This document shows, piece by piece, positions 1 through 9,002 of a stretch of 64,000 nt of DNA. Source of the DNA: Cryptomeria japonica (taxonomy: Eukaryota > Streptophyta > Pinopsida > Cupressales > Cupressaceae); NCBI RefSeq assembly GCF_030272615.1, contig NC_081407.1, positions 139,008,897-139,072,896 on the forward strand. The letters run 5' to 3'. Made by a program: the position numbers and the translations under genes. The notes beneath the pieces were generated by a model, which saw only the letters and a program-made list of their open reading frames with translations, did not search any database and was not told where the DNA came from. Position 1 is the first letter of the stretch; every line of letters starts with the position of its first letter.

Positions 1-13
1 ACCTTCAGGAGCT

Positions 14-1189
14 ATGCAATCTAAGGAACTGACACTGGCTCCTAAATGGTTAAATGACTCAATTACCAAGAAAAGAAACGTGGTTCCTATTTCGATGTCG
101 ATGGAAGATGTTGTAAGTAAATACTTGGGAAGATCCACGAAGCCAAAGCAGTTAAAAATGGAGACAATGGTTGGTTTTGATGAAGACACAAAGCACTAGA
201 CTGTAGCCATTGCCAAACCTACATCTGATAAGGATGTCGCCACTGCTTCAAAGGCAGATTATACCATTGAGCGGGTTGATTTTGGGGTCGGAACCAGAGT
301 AGTTGATGTAAAACATTTGGAGACTTCGACTAAATGGATCATCTCCTACACTTGGAAGGATGAAAAGGACAAGGTTGAGTTGAAGCAGAATTTAATGCAA
401 ATGGCCCAATACATTCATGCCCTGCAGAACAGTCCATTTTTGTTGCCTTAGAGCTTGGTCGCCTTTAGTTCAAAATCCCCAGGGAATCAGAAGTTCTTTG
501 ATGAGGTTCAATGAAGCAAAATGATCATAGATATTTTCTCTGAATGGCTCACCTCAATCATGCATCAAGGAACCAATTACATATCAGATTTAGTTCATAT
601 TTTCAAGGATGCTAATGAGGTTACCAAGGAACTGGATGCTGAATTAATCTCATGGCAAAAAGAAAAGACTAAATGGGCGGTGATTTCAAAGCAAATGCGA
701 GATATCCAGTGCTATGGCTTGATGAACTTTCTTGCCGAAAGACAAGTGCCAGGACTGAATGAGGACATAATGTTTATATGCAGGGAAAGCATAGAGTGGC
801 ATAACCAAATCATTGAACAAGGTCATAGAAAATCCGCCAATCTGCAAGGTGAACTAATAGCCTTAAGAACAACTATGCAAAAGGATTTGTGTTGCGTGGA
901 TGTTCAATTGCTTAAGGAAGATAACCAGACTTTGGAAAATACTGCAAAGATGATCAATCAATTCAGCAGCCACATTAAACAAATTAAAGTGGAGAAATTC
1001 TTGGCTATGGATGGTTTTACGAGGATTTCCAAAGTGGAATTGATGCTCACGGTTTGTCTGAATCACTTGGATTCACATAGGGAGAAAGTACAGATGGTAA
1101 AGAGGAAGAAAGAACTCCGGAAGCAAAGAGTAATACACATCAGCCTGCCGCACATTACAGTAATTTAGGAGTTCTCGAAGGTGCATCAA
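14..1189 (+). pseudogene. U3-encoded ORF copy in the 5' LTR (C-terminal part of extra ORF), broken
   Basis: This is the same protein-coding stretch as in the 3' LTR (10961-12146). Visible pieces are 14-199 and 521-1168. The reading is broken by TAG at 197-199 (the sister LTR has TGG), TGA at 512-514 (sister CGA) and TAG at 1166-1168 (sister CAG), plus a frame change between 199 and 521. The deduced protein is hydrophilic, rich in Lys, Glu and Gln, and looks helical or coiled-coil (for example around DANEVTKELDAELISWQKEK). I recognise no domain. Lying ahead of the LTR promoter, it would not be expressed from this copy. Confidence 0.6.
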
Positions 1190-1714
1190 GAGTGGAGTGC
1201 GGCAAAGGCGGTTATGGTGTCCATTCAAACCATTGACCCGAGCAATCCAACGGAAACAAAATCGATGACATGACTAGCACTGCTGGCAGTTGTCTGCCAG
1301 CGAGTCTAGCTGTTTGTTTTTAGTTTCAGTTATGCAATCAGGGTAGTTTCTCATTAACTCTTTCGAGTTAATTTTATCTTTGGTTTGAACTATTGGTCTA
1401 GCACCCTATTTATATGTTTTGTAATGACTTTATTGGGGTTCACTAAGTTTTTGAAAAACTATCTCTTGAATTTTGCTAAAAAATTCTGTGTATGAAAGGT
1501 TGATAATCATCTATGAATGAAAATCGAGTAACAGTTATGTTTGACTTTGAATCTGTGTGTTTGATGTCTGAAATTTGATTTTTGTGAGAATCTGTTTCAA
1601 GTAAAGATTTGTTATAGCTTTCTATGTGCGCAGAAAATTACCAGCGAGATTCACCTTATAAGCTTTTCATTTTGTTTTAGTGTACATGTGAAGTCGGTCG
1701 GCTTCATATAAAGA

Positions 1715-1727
1715 GTTATATATAAAT
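1715..1727 (+). promoter_or_regulatory. Likely TATA box of gypsy-1 5' LTR
   Basis: TATATATAAA-type core in GTTATATATAAATC, conserved in the 3' LTR at about 12672-12684. If it is the LTR promoter, transcription starts near 1755 and R plus U5 is about 220 bp, so the coding-like part of the LTR lies in U3. Confidence 0.5.
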
Positions 1728-1983
1728 CAATTCTTGCGTTCATTTGGTGTTGACTTGTGAATGCAATAACCTTTTCTATGTTTTCTGGTGAAAAGTATAA
1801 TATTGGTTGTGTGTAACTAGAAGTTGATTGAATATTTGCTAGAGGGAGTTGTACCTTAATTCAGAGGTTAATCAATACAATGATTTTCCAACTGTCTGGT
1901 AAAATTTGTCTTTCATTCCTTGGTCTTAAGGGTATTCAAATTAAATAAAGTGTGAAAGACAAATCTGTTTACTAACAGATCTT

Positions 1984-2001
1984 TGGCGACTCTGTTGGGG
2001 A
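1984..2001 (+). promoter_or_regulatory. gypsy-1 primer-binding site
   Basis: TGGCGACTCTGTTGGGGA begins 6 bp after the LTR end. It starts with TGG (complement of tRNA CCA). I recall this sequence type as the tRNA-Arg-like primer site of plant Ogre/Tat elements; the tRNA identity is from memory and not checked. Confidence 0.75.
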
Positions 2002-2060
2002 GAACGAGAAAATTGGTTTTAACAAAAGTCGTCGTTATAGTGATGCTTTGTTCTTTATAA

Positions 2061-3460
2061 ATGGTGCTGCCTCACGAAGGGTTCTTACCTATTTTACAAC
2101 CAAATTTAAATTGGGTGCAAGAAGAGAAAAGTAACATCATCTCTGAGTTAGATACTCTAGCTTGGAGACATAGAAGAAGTCGAGCTAAGTACGACAGAAT
2201 AAGTGCATTCCTTGATGAAATAGAAAGACAAGTAGATCATCCTGTGTTGGTTTTTGAGAGGTAATCGTTCCTAAACTTTTCTTTATTCAAATTCCTGATA
2301 ACCAACAACAAAATCCCAGACGCTTGTTACCCTGATTAATTTTCACACTGGAGTCCAAGCCTTATACCCAGTCACAATGAAGGGAGGGAATTGTTGATCA
2401 CACCTTCCAGGAACTTTTAGACCTCGGTTTTGTTTCTCAAGTTACACCTAGAAGGGCTAGAAGTAGACCTGTATCTCCACCAAGAACAACTGCTTCACCT
2501 ATCTATCAAGCCTTAACTTTACATGGTGTTGTACCTCCACTTGTTATTAACCTTACCCCTTTGAATCCTACTAGAGCAATGGCCAATAGTCCTTTGGGTG
2601 CTGCAATTGGACCTTTAGCTTTGGGGGCAACCCATAACCTTCCTAAGGGAGCGAAAGAACATTTGCCTAAGTTTAGTGGAGATGGAAAAGTAACCACTAC
2701 TAAACACTTAAATGCTTTCAAAGTTGCATGTGGAGTGTTGGCAATTCAACATGAGGATGTGGCAGTGAGGTTATTTGTTCAAACTCTTACTGATGTAGCC
2801 GCTGATTGGTTCTATCATCCGCCTGATGGAACTATTACAAATTGGAAAGTTTTAACAGATAGTTTTGAAGCCAGATTCAAATTGACTGAGGATGAGCATT
2901 CGCTTATCACTCAACTGGCTCAATTAAAGAAGGAAATAGAAAAGCCTATGAGGGACTTTGTTGCTCGTTTCAATAAACTTTGCCATAAAATTTCAACCGC
3001 ACAAAAAACCTTTGCTGAAAACATGAAGTGCTTCTTCATGAACTCCATGCCCGCAAAAATAAGTTTCTTGATGAGGCACGAGCGCTTACAAAGTCTAGAA
3101 GATGATTTAATCATGGCAGGCAAGTGGAAAAGAGAAGTGCAAACTCCTACTTCTTAGGTTACAAATGCTTCTACTTATTCAGATCATATGATTCAACGAT
3201 TAATGAATGATGTATTTGCCCTAAAAAGACAAGCTCCTAAAATAAGTGCTTCATATTCTCAACCTTACTAGGACATTCCTAGAAGATATCACAATCAACA
3301 AGGAGGAAATGGAGGAAGACAATTACAGTTGCCTCCTACACAACAAAGATTTTCTATTGAACCGCCACCTCCTAAGACAAACTCGTGTGTGTTTCATTTA
3401 ACTGATGAACATGATGGTTCTTCATGTCCAGAGATGGTTCATTTTTCTCAAATGATCAGT
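2061..3460 (+). pseudogene. gag: gypsy-1 gag (capsid/nucleocapsid), degenerate
   Basis: An N-terminal piece starts at ATG 2061. The main gag domain is at 2561-3157, with the retrotransposon-gag pattern of helices (DWFYHPP, NWKVLTDSFEARF, MRDFVARFNKLCHK). A zinc knuckle at 3386-3427 reads CX2HX4HX4C (CVFHLTDEHDGSSC), a Tat/Athila-type variant of CCHC. The N-terminal piece is in another frame than the main part, so there is a frameshift in about 2265-2560. TAG stops interrupt the frame at 3155-3157 and about 3269-3271. Gag would form the virus-like particle that packages the element RNA. Confidence 0.8.
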
Positions 3461-3899
3461 AAAGGAGAAACAATCTTAGAAGCTGATGAAGGAGGTTCCC
3501 AAAGTATACCTGGTGACTCTGAAATTCACTATATGGAATATGTCTCTGACTCAAAAAGGGGAGGAAACATGTTGGTCTCTTTGGAAGATTCCTCATACGC
3601 AATCCTTACTAGAAGTCAGCAAAATTTTAAGTCTCGAGATGTTTTAACACCTGTTCATAACTTTGTAAAAGAAAAGGAAATTCTAACTCATCGTGGAGGT
3701 GTTTCAAAAGTTGTTCAAGAAGTTGCTTCTTCAAGTTCTGATTCATTTAATAATCCTTTTGATATCATTGAATTTTGCAAGTCATCCTGTGTCCAGATCA
3801 CTCCGGCTGAGTATCTAAAATTGAACCCTAAGGAGTTAGATAGACTAGTTGAATTTGTCAAGGGAAACGATGCTCATGCCTTAGCAAGTGAAACCCAAA

Positions 3900-4450
3900 T
3901 GTCGATGAATGGTAATTATTTAGCACACGAAAATCTCAGTCCTACTTTCGTACTTCCCAAAGTGTCATCGAAAACTATTCCTCAACAAGCTGAATTGATT
4001 GAATCTAATTTTGAAAATAAGCCAGAACCTTTCTATGTGTCTTTGTATATTAATGGGCATAAATTGAGCAATTGTATAATAGATTCAGGAGCATCAGACA
4101 ATGTCATGCCCTTCATTGTAGCAAAAGCTTTAGGTCTACCCTTAACAAAGACTTTTGGCAAATGTTACCCCATGGATTCCAAGCACGTTCCTTTATTAGG
4201 GAAGATTAAGGATGCACAGGTCGCTTTAGTAGCACACCCTGACAAGAGAATCAAGTTGACAATTCTAGTGGCTGACATCCCCGCTAGTTATGGCATGCTA
4301 TTGAGTCACACCTTCTGTAAAGATATGGGAGGGGAAATTAGAATGGATTGGTCTCAGGCAATGATCACAGTTGGAAAACAAAGAGTTATTTTGCACCTTG
4401 AAATAAAAGCTAAATACACAGTCTTTCCCTCAGATGATCTGAAAGCTCAA
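3900..4450 (+). pseudogene. gypsy-1 aspartic protease domain
   Basis: The reading frame is open from 3329 to 5092. The catalytic Asp is in CIIDSGASDNVM (Asp codon 4082-4084), preceded by the substrate-side strand (PEPFYVSLYINGHKL) and followed by the second half (YGMLLSHTFCKDMGG). The domain itself has no stop, but it sits in a polyprotein broken elsewhere. Its role is cleavage of the Gag-Pol precursor. Confidence 0.85.
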
Positions 4451-4539
4451 ATTTTGTATCAAGATTGTGGTTTTGGAAATTATATGATATCAGCTGATCG
4501 TCAAGGGGAGAAAGAGGCTATAGATTTAGGCATGTCAGA

Positions 4540-4935
4540 TGAATTCTGGTCTATGGAATTTGATGGGAGTTGTTCATCTTCTGGTTCAGGCGTCGGGGTT
4601 GTATTAATACCTCCTCAAGGAAAAGTTATTTCTTATACTTTCAAATTGGATTTCCAAAACATGAATAATATGGCCGAATACGAAGCTTTGTTATTGGGTC
4701 TTGCTGAAGCGAGGATATTACATATCAAAATGTTGAAAGTTAGAGGTGATGCTGAACTTATTGTAAAACAAGTGAGAGGTTTATTTGCTGTTAAAAATGA
4801 GAGATTGAAACATTACAGGAATCGTGTATGGGACAAGATCGAAGCATTTGATGCTTTCTCAATTGAAGTGGTACCAAGGGAGTTTAACTCGAAGGCGGAT
4901 TCTCTAGCGGTATCTGCAGCTTTATTAGTACCTCA
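4540..4935 (+). pseudogene. gypsy-1 additional RNase H (aRNH-like) lying between protease and RT
   Basis: An RNase H fold is readable in order: Asp in MEFDGS (codon 4562-4564), Glu in MAEYEALL (4682-4684), Asp in RGDAELIV (4748-4750), Asp in KADSLA (4898-4900). All four acidic residues expected for catalysis are present. This is the type of second RNase H found in plant Tat elements. Its place is unusual: it precedes the RT, whereas in Tat-2 of this window it follows the RT and first RNase H. The frame is shared with protease and runs to a TAG at 5090-5092. Confidence 0.85.
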
Positions 4936-5095
4936 TCCAGATTTCACAACTAATACCTACAGGGTGGAGTTAGTTTATAGACCCCGTGTGGTTGACAATT
5001 CTGAATCCTGGCAAGTGTTTGAAAATGATAGACAGATTCAGAACTTTTTACACTGTGCTAAGGTTTTTGCATCTTTGTTTTATGAAGGATAGGAG

Positions 5096-6300
5096 GTGAG
5101 CTGTAAAGAGTTTTCTCCCAATACACTGGAGGAATTGCATGATGGAATGTTACGGTTGAAAGGAAATAAAATCCCGAATGGTTTAGTTTCTCTTGAACGC
5201 CTTTTTGATAGGAAAGATGGGTATGTTAAGCAAGGGGAGAAAGAGGCTCCTGCAATTCAAAATTCTAGTGAGTATGAGAAAATTAACATTGGTACTAAGG
5301 AGGATCCTAAATTTGTTAATTTGGGAAAATGTTGTTCTGAAGAGGAAAAAAGAAGATTCATCAACTTGTTGGTTGAGTTCAAAGATGTATTTACGTGGTG
5401 CTATGATGATTTAAACAATTTCAGGGATGGTAATTTCCAACATCACATTCCTTTGAAACCAGGTGTCAATCCTTTTCGGCAGAAGCTGAGGAACTTTAAT
5501 CCAAAAGTAGCAGAGACAATATTCCATGAGGTTGACAAGATGTTGAAAGCCCAAATTATTTATCCTTTACATCATTCCATCTAGATTGCTAATATCATCC
5601 CAATTATGAAGAAAAATGGTGAAATACAAATCTGTGTTGATTTCAGAAACTTAAGCCAAGCAAGCTTGAAGGATAATTATCCCCTGCCAGCGATGGACCA
5701 TATTTTACAAACTGTTTCAGGGTCGGAGATGATGTCCATGTTGGATGGCTTCTCTGGATATAACCAAATTAGTGTCTCAGAGCAAGATCAACACAAGACA
5801 ACCTTTATAACTCCTTGGGGCACCTTTGCATATAATAGAATGTCGTTTGGATTGATTAATGCAGGGGCGACCTTTCAAAGAGCGATGTACCTTTCCTTTG
5901 GGCATTTGAGGGACAAGATCATTGTGGTGTATCTAGATGATTTGATGGTTTTCTCCAAGAAGAGGAAACATCATGTGCGAGATTTGAGGAAGGTATTGGT
6001 GAGATGCAAAGAACATGGAGTATTGCTAAATCCTAAAAAGTCAGTTTTTGGTGTCACGGAAGGAAAACTTCTAGGACATATTGTTTCTCAGGAGGGAGTG
6101 AAGGTAGATCCATAGAGGGTAAAAGCAATACAACATCTCAATCTTCCTTCCAACAGAAATGGAGTGAGGTCCTTCTTTGGACAGGTGAACTTTCTAAGGC
6201 GTTTTATTCCTGATTTTGCTGAGACTACTAAATATATCGTAAATATGATGAGTGAGAAGGTAGCTTTTAAGTGGAATGAGGAAGGTAAAAGGGCTTTTGA
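5096..6300 (+). pseudogene. gypsy-1 reverse transcriptase
   Basis: A linker (5096-5584) leads into the RT. Readable motifs: VDFRNLSQASLKDNYPLP, LDGFSGYNQI, TTFITPWGTFAYNRMSFGL, and the active site VVYLDDLMVFS (5924-5956) with both Asp present. The thumb follows (MRSFFGQVNFLRRFIPDF, from 6164). Stops are TAG at 5582-5584 and 6113-6115, in the same frame as the flanking sequence, so they are point mutations and not gene boundaries. Confidence 0.9.
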
Positions 6301-6640
6301 GGAAATAAAGAGAGCAATTGTGCATGCACCTACTCTAGTTAACCTGGATTTTAGTAAAGATTTTATTATTTATTGCTATGCATTAGAGCATACTATGTTT
6401 GAAGTTTTGGTGCAGAAGGGTGAAGTTAATGAGGAAGTTCCAATCTCCTTCATGAGTGTACCTCTGAAGAAGCACGAGTTATAATACTCACAGACAGGAA
6501 AGCAGGTTTATGCAGTAGTGAAAGTCGTGAAACAATTCAAGTACTATATACTTCATTCACATTCAACTGTATTTGTTCCAAACTCTGCAGTGAAAAGTGT
6601 TTTAACTCAGCAAGATGTTGGTATCAACAATAGAGCATCT
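6300..6640 (+). pseudogene. gypsy-1 first (gypsy-type) RNase H, active site degraded
   Basis: This domain follows the RT thumb. The first catalytic position reads FIIYCYALEH where gypsy RNase H normally has an Asp in this strand, so the residue is replaced. The later HELxYS...KQVYAVVKVVKQF helix is recognisable. A TAA at 6482-6484 interrupts it. With the intact aRNH upstream, this domain may have served only as a connection; that is inference. Confidence 0.7.
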
Positions 6641-6859
6641 TGGGTCTCTAAAATTCAGGAGTTCAATTTGGATATCAAGCCCACTAAGCTGGTCAGAGGA
6701 AAAGGCCTTTGTAAACTAATGGTGGAGAATAAGTTTGAAGAGGAGGAAACTCTACCCTTAACCCTATTTGTGAGTCATCAGGATTCCTGGTTCACCGATG
6801 TTGCCTATTATCTCACTTATGGAGACTGTCCAAGTTATCTCTCTCCTAGGGAGAAACAG

Positions 6860-8043
6860 AATTTGAAGTTGAAAGCTACAAAGTACGTTATTTTTTATGA
6901 CATATTATACAAGAAAGGCTTGGATGGTACTTTTCTCAGGTGTGTAGATAAACAACATCAAGAGGCTTTACTGAAAACTTTTCATGATGAGGCATGCAGT
7001 GGTCATTTTTCTTATACAGTTATTGCATATAAAATCTTGAGAAACTGTTACTATTGGCCAGGAATGTTCAAAGATGCGTATGCATGGGTGACGAAGTGTG
7101 AGAAGTGCAAATTGTTCACAGGAAAATCTCAGCTGGCTGCCTGGCCCTTAAGACCTGTAATAATTGAAGAGCCCTTTATACAATGGGGGTTAGATTTTAT
7201 TGGTCCTTTGCACCCAATTTCCAGTGTGGACACACTCACATATTAACAACATCTGATTATTTCACTAAGTGGGTGCAAGCTATCCCTGTGAAAAAGACCA
7301 CTACAGAGATTGTGTGTGCGTTCCTTAAGGACAATATTCTTGTCAGGTTTGGGGTTCCTCAGAAAATAGTCACAGATAATGCATCAAATTACTCTTCATC
7401 TGAGTTAATTTTATTTTTCTATGACCATGGAATTTCTTTGGCACACGCTTCTGATTATTACCCATAGGGTAATGGCCACGTAGAATCAAGTAACGAAAAC
7501 TTGATTAATATCATGAGGAAGTTGGTTAATGAAAATTTCAGAGACCGACATAAAAAGTTGCATGAAGCCTTGTGGGCAGATCAAACTTCACCGAAACAAG
7601 CCATAGGGATGTCGCCTTTTGAGTTAGTATATGGCATTGGGGCTCAAATATCTCTTCCTTTAGAGTTAGCGGCTTCCAAATTGCAGACTGTAGTAGAAGA
7701 TGCATTTTTTCAGAGCTCCTTTGAAAAAAGAATTATGTACTTAACCAAAATTGAGGAAGAGAGTGAAAAGCTAGTTGACAGGATTACAGAACATTAGATG
7801 AGGGTTAAAAAGAGTTTTGATCATAAGGCAAGGCCTAGGAAGTTCATGAAAGGTGATCTGGTGTTATTATGGGATAAAAGGAGAGAGCCAAAAGGCGCTC
7901 ATGGAAAATTTGAGTCACTGTGGAAAGGACCTTATGTAATTCATGAAGTAAGAGGCCCCAATTCTTTTAAACTTGCTTACCAGGATGGCTTGGAGTTACC
8001 CCTGTCCTACAATGGGCAGGACTTAAAATTGTGTCAATTGTAA
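6860..8043 (+). pseudogene. gypsy-1 integrase
   Basis: Domains in order: the HHCC zinc domain (H in FHDEACSGH, then CEKCKLF), the core with Asp in WGLDFIGPL and Asp in IVTDNAS, Glu in GNGHVESSNE, then a C-terminal domain (KGDLVLLWDKRREP, WKGPYVIHEV) ending at TAA 8041-8043. There is a frame change near 7240, and TAG stops at 7465-7467 and 7795-7797. No chromodomain follows, which fits Tat/Athila and not a chromovirus. Confidence 0.9.
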
Positions 8044-8936
8044 ATAGGCATCTCCTGTTAGTTTGTACATACAATTCTGTTGTGTTAATATAGGTGCGTC
8101 AGTTTCATTGTGAGTCGAGGCTTTGTTTTAAGTCATTTTGTAAAGCGAGAGATTCAGAGGCTCCCTTGCTTGGTACTTTACAGCTCCAGTCCCCATGCAG
8201 AGCCACCCTTGGTGGCACATATAAAAATTTCCATTCTATCTGGTCCGTTGGTCGAGTCATTTGCTTAGAATTCCCCATGTAGTTCAATCTTAGCTGTTTT
8301 CCTTAAGTTTCAATGTGTTGAATTTGAACCTTGAACTTGAACCTTTTTGGTTCAAGGTTCAAAGTTCAATGGGCGTTGTATCAAAAGTTTTTCCTCCCGC
8401 GCGGTTTTAAGTCTTTCCTAGTCCTTGTCAGTGTTTCACATTCTTTGAACCGTGAACTTGAACCTTTTTGGTTCAAGGTTCAAAGTTCAAGATTTGTCAT
8501 GTTTATGTTTTATGCCGGTTTTGTTTCTCAAGATTCAGAGTTTGATGTTTAAGCTTCCTAGAGATCATGTGACTTGGCATGAGGTGGCGGCACGGATTTT
8601 AAGATATGATAAACGACGATAGAGAAGAGGAATATTCTTTCTTTAATGATTTGAAATCTGTCATTTATAGCAAGTGTGGTGTGGGGATCCGCATTGTCAG
8701 ATACAAAGTGACTTGGCATTTAATGCATGCTCGAACGTGATCATTTCAGAGTAAGGTCGCATGAGAGAAGAGTAATAGGGACAATTTGTAGTAATCATGG
8801 GTAAGTTTTTCTCAACTTTTAAATTGGGTAGCCGTCATGTCGAGATTATCATTTTTTTTGGTTAAGTGTTAAGAAGAGTTTGTGGAGCGGGAAGAAATTG
8901 ACTATGATAGGGGTTTGCAGATGACAGAGGAAGGTA
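8044..8936 (+). other. gypsy-1 untranslated region between integrase and extra ORF
   Basis: No protein signal is seen. It contains a pair of near-identical hairpins (see next entry) and purine-rich patches. AGAGGAAGG at about 8926-8934, followed by TGTT at 8937, is a candidate polypurine tract and 3' LTR start. Confidence 0.5.
8324..8490 (+). repeat. Two copies of a GGTTCAA hairpin
   Basis: Copy 1 is 8324-8369 and copy 2 is 8444-8490. Each has an arm of TTGAACC/TTGAACTTGAACC, a TTTTT loop, and the opposing arm GGTTCAAGGTTCAAAGTTCAA shortened by one A-bulge. Copies differ by about one base. The sequence between them is unrelated. Confidence 0.8.
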
Positions 8937-9002
8937 TGTTCAAACAACTTTCCTAATTGTTACAGTTTGTTTTAGAAAAGCTCTGGATATTTTGTTAGCT
9001 GT

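Larger units (their letters stand above)
1..1977 (+). repeat. gypsy-1 5' LTR (partial, left end cut by window)
   Basis: This stretch is a direct repeat of about 10961-12934. Similarity stops at AACA (1974-1977), immediately before a primer-binding site, so 1977 is the LTR end. At least 1977 bp of LTR is present and the true length is greater. The left 1.2 kb is coding-like (see the U3 ORF) and the rest is AT-rich with a TATA box. Confidence 0.92.

Noticed and set aside
1984-2001. tRNA gene fragment
   Set aside because: Location directly after an LTR end and 18-bp extent identify a primer-binding site.
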